Assembly (NCBI RefSeq): GCF_963678845.1
Contig: NZ_OY787468.1
Location: 682,001 to 746,000 of the forward strand
DNA: 64,000 nt
Origin: an uncultured Bacteroides sp.
Lineage (GTDB): Bacteria; Bacteroidota; Bacteroidia; Bacteroidales; Bacteroidaceae
Direction of reading: 5' to 3'
Of the stretch, positions 8,550 through 17,337 are shown piece after piece. Within the stretch, counting starts at the first letter, position 1; each line of letters starts with the position of its first letter. The translations under genes and the position numbers were made by a program. The notes under the pieces are model-generated. The model saw only the letters and a list, made by a program, of their open reading frames with translations, did not search any database and was not told the origin of the DNA.

Positions 8550-8909
8550 ATGAATGATAAATTGAATATGCAATATTTCTTTAAAATGCCAGTTCTTAGA
8601 AAGAGAATAATCTCTTATATATCAATCTTGTTAAGCATTATATCTTTTATTTCTACTATCAAAATTAATCATGATATTGCTATCCGATATTCAGCTTTAG
8701 ATGGGAAAACTCAACTTTTGTTGGGACTAACACAGTTTGTGGGATTTTATTTTAAATATTACATCATAGTAATAATAAGTTTAATTGCAGTAGGGCTATC
8801 AATCATTGCATTTAAAAAGGAAGAAAGTAGAAATGCAAATGTGATAGCCTGTTTACTGGCAATAACATCATTAGTAGTTGTATCTCTGAATGTTTGGAGA
8901 TTTATGTGA
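8550..8909 (+). CDS. Small membrane protein, three predicted TM segments
   Basis: The 119-residue protein has hydrophobic stretches at about residues 20-37, 58-82 and 94-113, so three transmembrane helices are likely. I see no conserved catalytic motif and do not recognise a family. It starts 28 nt after tag and ends 23 nt before the convergent outer-membrane gene. Its codon use and AT content do not stand out from the surroundings. Confidence 0.6.
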   Translation: MNDKLNMQYFFKMPVLRKRIISYISILLSIISFISTIKINHDIAIRYSALDGKTQLLLGLTQFVGFYFKYYIIVIISLIAVGLSIIAFKKEESRNANVIACLLAITSLVVVSLNVWRFM

Positions 8910-8932
8910 TAATAGTTGAATGAACAGATCTG

Positions 8933-9532
8933 TTATTTCTTCCAAAGTCTGGCTCCAACCCTAATTACAGGGGAAAGGTCAATATTGGATATATTGTATT
9001 TTGTTCCGTTGAAATCAAGACTTTTATCCCCTCTGAGGTAAATGTGCATAGCTGGTTGTACGTAGAAATAGCGACCAATAAAGAACTGATATCCTATACC
9101 AGCTCCTAAATCGGTACTGTGCAGATCCTTTTTTATACCCGAACTTTTTTGTTCAATCTCGAAAGTATGTAGCTCAGCGTAAGTGTAAAGTTCAAGGTTC
9201 TTCCATACATTATATCCTAAAAATAATCCCGGAGAAGTCTTGTAGTATCTTTTGAATTCAGATGATGAATTATCCACTCCTGCAGTTTCAGCATTATAAC
9301 TTCCTCCGTTTATAACACTCGCCCTCACACGAAACTTCTTATAGCGGTAACCAACTCCAACATGGAATCCTCCTGTAAGAAACATAGGGAACAAACTCTC
9401 AACTTCCAAAGCTTGGTTTACATCATAACTCTTCTGTTTTGTTTCGGCAGGCTGTTGCTCCGTAGTGGTTTGAGCAAAGATTTGTGGAACAACAATTAAT
9501 AAACATGCCAGTGATAAAGTAATATTCTTCAT
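8933..9532 (-). CDS. Outer-membrane beta-barrel protein
   Basis: About 199 residues from the chosen ATG at 9532, which begins a good signal peptide (MKNITLSLACLLIVVPQIFAQ). An upstream in-frame start at 9568 would add 12 residues ahead of the signal peptide and is less likely. The mature part shows alternating polar/aromatic beta strands (GGFHVGVGYRYKKFRVRASV, GLFLGYNVWKNLELYTYAEL, LGAGIGYQFFIGRYFYVQPAM) and ends in an aromatic-basic strand. It resembles small porin-like or OmpW-like barrels. A Crp/Fnr gene sits immediately upstream on the same strand with 93 nt between, and may regulate it. Confidence 0.75.
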   Translation of the reverse strand: MKNITLSLACLLIVVPQIFAQTTTEQQPAETKQKSYDVNQALEVESLFPMFLTGGFHVGVGYRYKKFRVRASVINGGSYNAETAGVDNSSSEFKRYYKTSPGLFLGYNVWKNLELYTYAELHTFEIEQKSSGIKKDLHSTDLGAGIGYQFFIGRYFYVQPAMHIYLRGDKSLDFNGTKYNISNIDLSPVIRVGARLWKK

Positions 9533-9625
9533 AATTCTGATATTTGGTAATCTTATTTTCTGGTGCAAAGATCAGAATAGATGGCAGAATGGTTGCTCCA
9601 CATTTGTTACCAAATCATCAGTTAC

Positions 9626-10201
9626 TCAAAAAACATTTCTTATGCGGCTGAGTGATTTGGGCGCAATCCCCAGATAATTAGCTATATGATATAAAGGCAG
9701 TCTTTGAAAAATCTCCGGATAGTTTTTTAGTAGTTTTTGATATCGCTCTTTTGCCGGAAGTATCTGTAGGTCAATGCTAAGCTGAACCAGCTTTACGAAT
9801 GCCTGTTCCATCAGAATCCTTCCGAACCTTTCAAGCTTAGGCATTCTTTTATATAGATTTTCGAGGTCTTTGTTTTTGATTATCAGTACTTCAGAGTCCT
9901 CAATGGCTTTGATATAAAGATGAGAAGGTGAATTATTCAACCGACTGTGATTATTAGTCATCCATTCTTCTTCAATTGCAAAATCTGTTGTTTTTTCATC
10001 TGCATTATCGAGCATTTTGTAATAGACAAATAAACCATAGTTTATGAAAGCTATTGAATCACAGACATCTCCTTCTTTAAGGAAAAACTCATTTTTCTTA
10101 AAATGCCTGATCTCAATATAATTATCAATCAAGGACCATTCTTCATCATTGAGTTCAATGACAGAACCTATAAATCCCTTTATTTTACCGGTCTCTTTCA
10201 A
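9626..10201 (-). CDS. Crp/Fnr-family transcriptional regulator
   Basis: The 191-residue protein has an N-terminal cyclic-nucleotide-binding-like barrel (HFKKNEFFLKEGDVCDSIAFINYGLFVYYKM) and a C-terminal helix-turn-helix (PLYHIANYLGIAPKSLSRIRNVF). It lacks a Cys cluster for an Fe-S centre, so it is not a classical oxygen-sensing Fnr. The start is a TTG at 10201; no in-frame ATG lies nearby and TAA is 15 nt upstream. A -7 box at 10230-10237 supports this start. Its neighbour downstream is an outer-membrane barrel. The ligand is not predictable. Confidence 0.85.
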   Translation of the reverse strand: MKETGKIKGFIGSVIELNDEEWSLIDNYIEIRHFKKNEFFLKEGDVCDSIAFINYGLFVYYKMLDNADEKTTDFAIEEEWMTNNHSRLNNSPSHLYIKAIEDSEVLIIKNKDLENLYKRMPKLERFGRILMEQAFVKLVQLSIDLQILPAKERYQKLLKNYPEIFQRLPLYHIANYLGIAPKSLSRIRNVF

Positions 10202-10229
10202 ATTCAGAATAGATTATTACCAATTACAG

Positions 10230-10237
10230 CAAATATA
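10230..10237 (-). promoter_or_regulatory. -7 box TATATTTG for the Crp/Fnr gene
   Basis: CAAATATA on plus reads TATATTTG leftward, 29 nt upstream of the TTG start, which supports that unusual start codon. Confidence 0.55.
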
Positions 10238-10342
10238 CTCATTTTTGGTGAGTCATATATGAATGTCTGAGTTTTTTCTATCTTTTGCACTCGTTTCCCA
10301 GTATTTGAATAATTATTCCCATTCGTCAATGCTTTAATGAGC

Positions 10343-10350
10343 TAATTTTG
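10343..10350 (+). promoter_or_regulatory. Possible -7 box TAATTTTG for the GH28 gene
   Basis: The match to TAnnTTTG lies 103 nt before the GH28 ATG, implying a leader of about 95 nt. No closer box is obvious. Confidence 0.35.
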
Positions 10351-10452
10351 TACCTGGAATTATTAGTAGGGCTATCTTTTTTGTTTTTGTAGAAGAGATA
10401 TAGATCCATTCATTAAAAACAGAGAAGACGTTTAATTTAATTATATAGTGTT

Positions 10453-11910
10453 ATGAAGAAAATATTTGTATTTGCAATTTTAATATCCAGTTTGTTAACT
10501 GCGTTTAGCCAGGAGGTACCTACTAGCAGTCAGGTTGGGGCATTAAAACTACCAGATACAATAGCTCCCATTGTGGCCCCATTTGCAATGCCTGATCTGA
10601 TACGACCTGATTTCTCTAAGCAAACTATCAATATAGAAAGTGCGGGAGCCAAACAAAATATACTTTGTACTAAAATTATTCAGAGAGTAATTAATAAGTT
10701 GAGCAGTAAAGGTGGCGGAACAATCGTTATTCCTGCTGGTCAATGGCAGACAGGACGTATAATATTAAAGAACAATATAAACCTGCATTTAGAGAAAAAT
10801 GCAGAACTCCATTTTAGTGGTGATATAAAGGATTGTTTGCCGATAGTCTTTACCCGAAATGAAGGGATAGAACTTTATTCCCTGGGAGCGTTTATTTATG
10901 CAAATGGGGCAACAAATATAGCATTAACCGGAAAAGGCAAGTTAGTAGGTCCTTCACGAGACTGTGAAATCTTTAAGAAACAGATGGAAGGCGTTGTAAT
11001 AGAGAATTATATATCAACTCCGGTTGAGAAGCGAATTTTCGATGGAAAGAACGGGAAACCAGTCTTTCTTCCTATGTTTTTTGCTCCAATAAATTGTAAG
11101 AATGTTCTTGTTGAAGGAGTAACTTTCGAGAAAACACTTTTCTGGAATGTGGTGCCTCAATATTGTGAAAATGTTATTATACGTGGAATTACAGTAAATA
11201 GCGTAGGAATTTTCAGAAGCGATGGTATAGATGTCGATTCTTCACGCAACATCCTGATAGAGTATTGTACTCTTGATTGTGGTGATGATTGCTTTACCCT
11301 GAAATCCGGTCGTTGTGAAGATGGTTTGCGAGTAAATAAACCATCCGAGAATATTATCATCCGTTACTGTCTGGCAAAACAGGGAGGCGGATCTGTGACT
11401 TGTGGCAGTGAAACAGCAGGCATGATCAGAAACATGTATGTGCACGACTGTGTATTTGACGGAACAAAGAATGGGATCCTTTTTAAAACACGACGCAATC
11501 GTGGTGGAGGAGGAGAGAATCTCTACTATGAACGTATCCGTCTTAACATACCCGGACCAGCCATTAAATGGGATATGCTTGGCTCAAAGGAGTATGTTGG
11601 TGAACTGGCCAATCGCTTACCTGTTCGCAGCATAACTTCATTAACACCATCTTATAAAAACATTTTCATAAAGGATGTTATTATAGAGAACTGCGATAAA
11701 TTTATTCGTGCAATCGGTATTCCTGAAACGAAAATATCTAATGTAGTGATTGAAAACTGCAATGTTTCGTCGAAAGCACTTTTTGAAATATCTGATGTTG
11801 ATGGATTTACAGTAAAGAATACTCAGATTAAGACCAAAAATAGTACAATGAATATTGCAGGAGCAAATAACATAGTTTGGGATAATGTAAAGATTACAAC
11901 AAAGGATTAG
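10453..11910 (+). CDS. Secreted GH28-family polygalacturonase-like protein
   Basis: The 485-residue protein has a signal peptide (MKKIFVFAILISSLLTAFSQ) and a right-handed beta-helix of GH28 type. It opens with SKGGGTIVIPAGQWQTGRI, where the first helical turns start. The catalytic acid region is SDGIDVDSSRNILIEYCTLDCGDDCFTLKSG with the three expected Asp. The next motif reads QGGGSVTCGSETAG where many GH28 enzymes have GHGxxxGSE, so the usual His is not at that place. The enzyme would cleave galacturonan or rhamnogalacturonan-type pectin in the periplasm. No SusC/D pair is next to it, so it is not in a typical polysaccharide locus. Confidence 0.85.
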   Translation: MKKIFVFAILISSLLTAFSQEVPTSSQVGALKLPDTIAPIVAPFAMPDLIRPDFSKQTINIESAGAKQNILCTKIIQRVINKLSSKGGGTIVIPAGQWQTGRIILKNNINLHLEKNAELHFSGDIKDCLPIVFTRNEGIELYSLGAFIYANGATNIALTGKGKLVGPSRDCEIFKKQMEGVVIENYISTPVEKRIFDGKNGKPVFLPMFFAPINCKNVLVEGVTFEKTLFWNVVPQYCENVIIRGITVNSVGIFRSDGIDVDSSRNILIEYCTLDCGDDCFTLKSGRCEDGLRVNKPSENIIIRYCLAKQGGGSVTCGSETAGMIRNMYVHDCVFDGTKNGILFKTRRNRGGGGENLYYERIRLNIPGPAIKWDMLGSKEYVGELANRLPVRSITSLTPSYKNIFIKDVIIENCDKFIRAIGIPETKISNVVIENCNVSSKALFEISDVDGFTVKNTQIKTKNSTMNIAGANNIVWDNVKITTKD

Positions 11911-11932
11911 TCTAAGACTAATAGTTGTTTGA

Positions 11933-11974
11933 TATAAGAGTAGCCAGATGTTTCTACGTCTGGCTACTCTTATA
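11933..11974. terminator. Bidirectional terminator between GH28 and tryptophanase
   Basis: A perfect 16-bp stem (11933-11948 with 11959-11974) with a 10-nt loop lies between convergent genes. It can serve both strands, although T runs are weak. Confidence 0.75.
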
Positions 11975-11993
11975 ATATCTGGTTGCAGTTTCT

Positions 11994-13370
11994 TTATTGC
12001 ACTTTTCTTAATTTTACGGTAAAATGCCTCATTAATTCAGCTTCCCATTCAATCTCCATTCCTTTGGTAATAGACTCCCTCCGGTCGAAAACATTTTTTA
12101 GAGCTGCCGCAATCACATCCATGTGGTTATTTGTATAGACCCGACGAGGAATAGCTAACCGCAACAAGTCCAGCCCGTTGAATCGGTTTTTATGGGTTAC
12201 AGGATCCCTGTCGGCCAGAATGTAACCAATCTCGCAACCACGAATACCCGCTTCCAGATAAAGCTCCACTGCTAATGTCTGAGCTGGAAATTGTTCTTTT
12301 GGAACATGAGTCAGCACTTTGGGTGCATCAACAAAAATAGCATGTCCACCTGCGGGACGCTGATAAGGAATACCATATTCATCCAGCCTCTTACCCAGAT
12401 ACTCCACTTGCCTGATGCGAGTCTCTAGATTCTCGAACTCGGTGTTTTCATCCAATCCCACTGCCAAGGCATTCATATCCCGTCCGCTCATTCCACCATA
12501 AGTGATGTATCCTTCAAACATAATGTTCTTGATCTTGGCGGCGTCAAACCACTCCTGCACATTTGTTGCAATAAAGCCACCCATGTTCACAATAGCATCC
12601 TTCTTTGCACTCATTGTCATACAGTCGGCATACGAAAACATTTCGAGGCAAATCTCCTTAATAGTCTTTCCGATATATCCCTCTTCACGTGTTTTGATGA
12701 AATAAGCATTCTCAGCAAAGCGAGCCGAGTCAATAATCACCTTCTTGCCATACTTCTCTGCAAGAGCTTTTGTCTCACGCAAATTATTCATAGAAACCGG
12801 TTGCCCGCCCGAAGTGTTGTTTGTGCAAGTCATAATGATAAACGGTACCCTGTCACTATCCTTTTTAAGAACCGCTTCCAACTTATTTAAATCCACATTC
12901 CCTTTGAAAGGCAATTCCAGCTGAGTATCTTTTGCTTCATCAATGGTGCAGTCCACCGCAAAAGCCTTTCTCATCTCAATATGTCCCTTCGTGGTGTCAA
13001 AGTGCGAGTTTCCCGGACAGATATCTCCCTCTTTTATCAGACAGGAGAACAACACATTTTCAGCGGCTCTTCCCTGATGAGTAGGCAGAACATATTCAAA
13101 TCCGGTAATCCGTGTTATTGTATTTTTCATCATGAAAAAAGAAGATGCTCCAGCATAGCTTTCATCACCCACCATCATTGCCGACCATTGCCTGTCACTC
13201 ATCGCTCCGGTACCGGAATCGGTGAGCAGATCAATATAAACCTGATCAGCATTAAGTTGAAAAACATTATAGTGAGCATCCTTCATCCATTGTTCGCGCT
13301 CTTCGCGGGTGCTCTTTCTGATAGGTTCAATCATTTTAATCTTCCATGATTCTGCAAAAGGTAATTCCAT
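11994..13370 (-). CDS. tnaA: Tryptophanase (beta-eliminating lyase)
   Basis: About 458 residues from the chosen ATG at 13370, where MELPFAESWKIKMIEPIRKST matches the family N-terminus; the longer reading from 13406 adds an unlikely 12 residues. PLP-family signatures include IDLLTDSGTGAMSD, PTHQGRAAENV, FDTTKGHIE, DSARFAENAYFIK and MSAKKDAIVNMGG with the Schiff-base Lys. Tyrosine phenol-lyase is the nearest alternative; the FDTTKGH, DSARFAENAYF and MSAKKDA forms agree better with tryptophanase. The reaction releases indole, pyruvate and ammonia from tryptophan. No tnaB or tnaC is seen next to it. Confidence 0.85.
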   Translation of the reverse strand: MELPFAESWKIKMIEPIRKSTREEREQWMKDAHYNVFQLNADQVYIDLLTDSGTGAMSDRQWSAMMVGDESYAGASSFFMMKNTITRITGFEYVLPTHQGRAAENVLFSCLIKEGDICPGNSHFDTTKGHIEMRKAFAVDCTIDEAKDTQLELPFKGNVDLNKLEAVLKKDSDRVPFIIMTCTNNTSGGQPVSMNNLRETKALAEKYGKKVIIDSARFAENAYFIKTREEGYIGKTIKEICLEMFSYADCMTMSAKKDAIVNMGGFIATNVQEWFDAAKIKNIMFEGYITYGGMSGRDMNALAVGLDENTEFENLETRIRQVEYLGKRLDEYGIPYQRPAGGHAIFVDAPKVLTHVPKEQFPAQTLAVELYLEAGIRGCEIGYILADRDPVTHKNRFNGLDLLRLAIPRRVYTNNHMDVIAAALKNVFDRRESITKGMEIEWEAELMRHFTVKLRKVQ

Positions 13371-13862
13371 AAATGTATTTTTTTGTTTTGAAAATGATAA
13401 TAACAACCAAAATCGATTATCTTTCAGTGTTGAGATAACCGATAACTAATTAACTAATAAAATGGCGTTAAAGGGGCTGGATAAAGTGGTCTCTATCCTT
13501 TACATTAAGGAATACTAACTGATAAATGAAACTAAAAGAAACTTTCGAATCCATAAGTCTATATTTATTCTGTTTCGGATATAAATATAGATTATTTATT
13601 GCTATTTTTCCAATAATGGAAGCATAATTTATACGAGTTGAGACCTGATTATCTAATTTCTTAACTTTTTTCTCATTTCTTTTAACCCAATCTCTGTCTT
13701 AAAATATATCTTTGTAGGAAACTTTTTAGATCGATTACCATGAACCGCATCCGAACTCTATCTCTGCCGTTATTTTATTTACCATCTTGTTGGTGCTGAA
13801 TATGGCTGCCTGGCTGGATGGTAAGGAGATGGTAACTGAATTTTAATTATTAACAAAATACG
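13371..13862. other. Divergent intergenic region with a small ORF remnant
   Basis: This 492-bp stretch separates tnaA and the GH3 gene. It holds a -7 box at 13707 and, at about 13728-13845, an open frame ending in TAA. Its translation contains a hydrophobic run (AVILFTILLVLNMAAWL) and ends GKEMVTEF, but no in-frame ATG stands before the hydrophobic run. It could be a decayed small membrane gene; I see nothing else. Confidence 0.35.
13707..13714 (+). promoter_or_regulatory. -7 box TATCTTTG upstream of the GH3 gene
   Basis: The exact TAnnTTTG match lies 149 nt before the GH3 start, so a leader of about 140 nt is implied, containing the small ORF remnant. Confidence 0.5.
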
Positions 13863-16466
13863 ATGAAACTAACACATTTAATCAAACGCAACCTAGGCAT
13901 AGTCTGCCTTTGCTCTTTGTCGATAGGCATATCTGCACAAGAGGCATACAAGAACCCGAAGTTAAAACCTGTTGAGAGAGCAAAAGATCTGTTGCAGCGA
14001 CTTACATTAGAGGAGAAAGTAGCTCTTATGCAGAACTCTTCAAAACCTATTCCACGATTAGGCATCAAAGCATACGACTGGTGGAGCGAAGCACTTCATG
14101 GTATTGCCCGTGCCGGCAAAGCAACCGTTTTCCCACAAACAATAGGAATGGCTGCTTCGTTTGACGATACACTTCTTTTTCAGGTTTTTGATGCGGTAAG
14201 TGATGAGGCTCGGGTTAAGTATCGCCAGTTTAGCAGTGCCGGACAGTCTGGCCGCTATCAGGGACTAACGGTGTGGACTCCCAATATTAACATTTTCCGA
14301 GACCCACGTTGGGGCAGGGGACAGGAAACCTACGGCGAAGATCCTTACCTTACCAGCCGCATGGGGCAGGCTGTTGTTCACGGACTTCAGGGAACTCCGA
14401 AGGCAGGTTATGACAAACTCCATGCCTGCGCCAAGCACTTTGCTGTTCATAGCGGGCCGGAATGGAACAGGCATACATTCAATGCCGAGAATATCTCGCC
14501 GCGCGATTTGTGGGAAACCTATCTGCCTGCATTCAAAGACCTCGTGCAAAAGGCCGATGTAAAAGAGGTGATGTGTGCTTACAACAGTTTTGAGGGTTCG
14601 CCATGTTGCGGTTCTAACCGCTTACTCATGCAGATATTACGTGATGAATGGAAATATAAACATTTGGTGGTGAGTGATTGTTGGGCAATAAATGATGTCT
14701 ATATGCCCGTTCCAAAAGGACACGGTGCAGAGCCCGATCCGGCTCATGCAGCATCAAAAGCTGTAGCTAGTGGCACGGATGTGGAATGTGGTTCTGTTTA
14801 CGGGAACCTGCCAGCTGCCATAAAGCAGGGTCTTATTAACGAAGATAAAATCAACGAATCAGTTATTCGCTTGCTGAAAGCCCGCTTTGAGTTGGGTGAA
14901 ATGGACGATCCCTCTTTGGTGCCATGGATGCAGCTGAAAGATGAGGTTATCAACAGTCCGGAACATCAGCAACTGGCACTTAAAATGGCTCAGGAAAGTA
15001 TGACTTTGCTGCAGAATAGAAGTAACCAGCTTCCATTGTCAAAGAACCTGAAGGTGGCAGTGATGGGGCCCAATGCAACAGACTCTGTTACCATGTGGGC
15101 AAATTATAACGGACTTCCATATCATACTACCACTATTTTGGAAGGCATAAGAAATAAGATTGGGGCGGACAAGGTAACTTACGTTCAGGGTTGCGGCTAT
15201 ACACAGAATGTTGCCCTGAACAGCCTGTTTGATCAATGCTCATTAAATGGAAATTCAGGTTTTGAAGCCACTTATTGGAGTAATACTGATTTTAGTGGAG
15301 AGCCAATAGCCAATGACAGACTTACCACTCCGCTTAATTTCTCAGCAGCAGGTGGTACAGTGTTTGCCCGTGGAGTGCCATTGGCAAATTTCTCTGCCCG
15401 CTATCATTCAGTCTTTACGCCTAAAGAGTCTGGAGACGTTGCTTTTTATATGAATTTAAATGGTTCTTATACGCTATTCATTGACGGAGTACTACAAGGA
15501 AAAGGCAGAAGCATCGGCTTGCCTAAGAATGTTTTTACATTAAAAGCAGAAGCCGGAAAATCGTATGACATACGTTTGGATTATAGTGTTCAATATGATG
15601 GAACCTTGAGCTTTGATTTTGGGAAAGAGGTGAATATTGACTTTACCAAAACGATTGCCGATGTGAAAGATGCTGATGTGGTTGTCTTTGTGGGCGGTAT
15701 TTCTCCCAAACTAGAAGGAGAGGAGATGGCAGTAAAAGCTGATGGTTTTAAAGGGGGTGACCGTACAAATATTGAGTTGCCGGCTGTTCAGCGTGAACTA
15801 CTTCAGCAACTATCTAATGCCGGTAAAAAGGTAGTGTTTGTAAATTGCTCCGGTTCAGCTATGGGATTAGTACCCGAGACAAAGAGTTGTGAAGCCATCC
15901 TGCAAGCCTGGTATCCCGGACAAGCAGCCGGTACTGCCGTTGCCGATGTTCTGTTTGGTGATTATAATCCCGCCGGACGTCTGCCCATTACCTTCTATAA
16001 GAACGTAGAGCAACTTCCCGACTTTGAAAATTATAATATGAAAGGACGGACCTATCGTTACTTCAAAGGAGAAGCCCTCTTCCCGTTTGGTTACGGGCTT
16101 AGTTACACTACCTTTGCTTACGGAGAAGCCAAACTGGCAAAATCTATAGTAAAAGCAGGTAATACAATAGAGCTGACAGTTCCGGTTAGTAATATAGGAA
16201 AACAAGCAGGCGAAGAAGTAATTCAGGTTTACCTAAGTCGTCCGGGCGATGTTGATGGCCCAACTAAAACGTTACGTGCATTCCGCCGTGTCTCTTTAAA
16301 GGCAGGTGAAAAGCAACAAGTAAATATAAAGCTGACAACTGATGATTTGCAATGGTTTGATACAAACTCCAATACGATGAGGTGCTTGCCGGGAGAATAT
16401 AAATTGTTCTATGGAGGTAGCTCTGCTGATAAGGATTTGAAAGTGGTGCGGTTCAGTATGAATTAA
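13863..16466 (+). CDS. Secreted GH3 beta-glucosidase/beta-xylosidase with inserted PA14-like domain
   Basis: The 867-residue protein has an N-terminal signal peptide ending near SIGISAQ. The GH3 TIM barrel follows, with YDWWSEALHGIARAG, TPNINIFRDPRWGRGQETYGEDP, CAKHFAVHSGPEW and the nucleophile Asp in VVSDCWA near residue 273. The second GH3 domain is interrupted at about residues 465-600 by a PA14-like beta domain (FEATYWSNTDFSGEP ... FSARYHSVFTPKESGDVAFYM). The C-terminus has a fibronectin-III-like domain (EVIQVYLSRPGD). The plant-type HGIARAG and RQFSSAG motifs lean toward beta-xylosidase activity. It would act on oligosaccharides in the periplasm. Confidence 0.88.
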   Translation: MKLTHLIKRNLGIVCLCSLSIGISAQEAYKNPKLKPVERAKDLLQRLTLEEKVALMQNSSKPIPRLGIKAYDWWSEALHGIARAGKATVFPQTIGMAASFDDTLLFQVFDAVSDEARVKYRQFSSAGQSGRYQGLTVWTPNINIFRDPRWGRGQETYGEDPYLTSRMGQAVVHGLQGTPKAGYDKLHACAKHFAVHSGPEWNRHTFNAENISPRDLWETYLPAFKDLVQKADVKEVMCAYNSFEGSPCCGSNRLLMQILRDEWKYKHLVVSDCWAINDVYMPVPKGHGAEPDPAHAASKAVASGTDVECGSVYGNLPAAIKQGLINEDKINESVIRLLKARFELGEMDDPSLVPWMQLKDEVINSPEHQQLALKMAQESMTLLQNRSNQLPLSKNLKVAVMGPNATDSVTMWANYNGLPYHTTTILEGIRNKIGADKVTYVQGCGYTQNVALNSLFDQCSLNGNSGFEATYWSNTDFSGEPIANDRLTTPLNFSAAGGTVFARGVPLANFSARYHSVFTPKESGDVAFYMNLNGSYTLFIDGVLQGKGRSIGLPKNVFTLKAEAGKSYDIRLDYSVQYDGTLSFDFGKEVNIDFTKTIADVKDADVVVFVGGISPKLEGEEMAVKADGFKGGDRTNIELPAVQRELLQQLSNAGKKVVFVNCSGSAMGLVPETKSCEAILQAWYPGQAAGTAVADVLFGDYNPAGRLPITFYKNVEQLPDFENYNMKGRTYRYFKGEALFPFGYGLSYTTFAYGEAKLAKSIVKAGNTIELTVPVSNIGKQAGEEVIQVYLSRPGDVDGPTKTLRAFRRVSLKAGEKQQVNIKLTTDDLQWFDTNSNTMRCLPGEYKLFYGGSSADKDLKVVRFSMN

Positions 16467-16492
16467 ATGCCGCCATTCACTTACGGAAAAAA

Positions 16493-16530
16493 AAAGAACG
16501 GGAAAACATAATTGTCTTCCCGTTCTTTCA
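16493..16530. terminator. Terminator between GH3 gene and RRM gene
   Basis: A perfect 12-bp stem (16493-16504 with 16517-16528) with a 12-nt loop. An A run on the left and T run on the right allow use from both convergent genes. Confidence 0.8.
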
Positions 16531-16545
16531 TATAAATAGTTTCGA

Positions 16546-16857
16546 TTAGAATCGTCTTCTATTGTATCCGCCTCCGCTTTCACCGCGATTATTATAACCG
16601 CTGTTGCTTCTTTCTGTTTTTGGACGAGCAACTGTTACGCTGATTGTCTTACCTTCAAATTCTGTCTCATTTAATTTTGAAATAGCATTCTGACCTTCAG
16701 TGTCATCAGGCATTTCAACAAAGGCAAAACCGCGAGATCTGCCGGTTTCTCTGTCTTTGATAATATTAACCGAAGTTACTTCTCCATACTCTGCAAATAA
16801 TTCTTGTAAGCTTTCACCTGTAGTGTTGTAGCTTAAACTTGATACATAAATGTTCAT
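16546..16857 (-). CDS. RRM-type RNA-binding protein
   Basis: The 103-residue protein is a single RRM followed by a Gly/Arg/Asn-rich tail. RNP2 is IYVSSL at residues 3-8 and RNP1 is RGFAFVEM at about 43-50. The tail (SNSGYNNRGESGGGYNRRRF) resembles that of cyanobacterial and Bacteroidetes cold-induced RRM proteins. It lies 33 nt downstream of a cold-shock-domain gene on the same strand, so the pair may be cotranscribed and work as RNA chaperones. No ligand specificity can be read. Confidence 0.92.
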   Translation of the reverse strand: MNIYVSSLSYNTTGESLQELFAEYGEVTSVNIIKDRETGRSRGFAFVEMPDDTEGQNAISKLNETEFEGKTISVTVARPKTERSNSGYNNRGESGGGYNRRRF

Positions 16858-16890
16858 CTTTTTTTTACTGATTATTGTTATTGGTTATTC

Positions 16891-17337
16891 TTATTTGGAA
16901 AGACTAATCTTTACGGCACTAATGCCTTTCAGATCACGTTCCAACTCAAATGTAACCATATTTCCTTTTGCTATAGATGCCGGAGCATTGCTGATATGGA
17001 AAAAATACTTCTCCATACTGCCTGTTCGTTTAATGAAGCCAAATCCTTTTTCCTGATTAAAATGCTCCACTTGGCCTGATATTACAGTTTCTTCTACTAT
17101 ATCCTCTTGTTTTGGAGTAGAAACGGCAATATCTTCAATATTAATTTCTTGTTTATTCTCAGGGTCTGGTGGAGTACTGCTAATAACCCCGTTCTCATCT
17201 ACGTAAGCTATCATATCTTCGAATGATCCACTACCACCATTTGCTTTGCGTTCTTCTTTCCGTTTTAGCTTTTCTTGTCTTTTCAGCTCTTTCTTCTTTT
17301 CTAAATCTCTTTTGTTAAATGAATTTGTTTTTGCCAT
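16891..17337 (-). CDS. Cold-shock-domain protein with basic N-terminal extension
   Basis: The 148-residue protein begins with a highly charged Lys/Glu helix (residues 1-40, RDLEKKKELKRQEKLKRKEERK). It ends in a cold-shock domain (about residues 88-148). The domain shows EKGFGFIKR (RNP1-like) and EKYFFHISN (RNP2-like), which bind single-stranded nucleic acid. The charged extension is typical of Bacteroidetes CspA-like longer forms. It precedes the RRM gene by 33 nt. A 725-bp region without intact genes lies upstream of it. Confidence 0.88.
   Translation of the reverse strand: MAKTNSFNKRDLEKKKELKRQEKLKRKEERKANGGSGSFEDMIAYVDENGVISSTPPDPENKQEINIEDIAVSTPKQEDIVEETVISGQVEHFNQEKGFGFIKRTGSMEKYFFHISNAPASIAKGNMVTFELERDLKGISAVKISLSK

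Noticed and set aside
11994..13370. Tyrosine phenol-lyase as the main call
   Set aside because: The FDTTKGH, DSARFAENAYF and MSAKKDA motifs fit tryptophanase better. The two are close, so the alternative remains possible.
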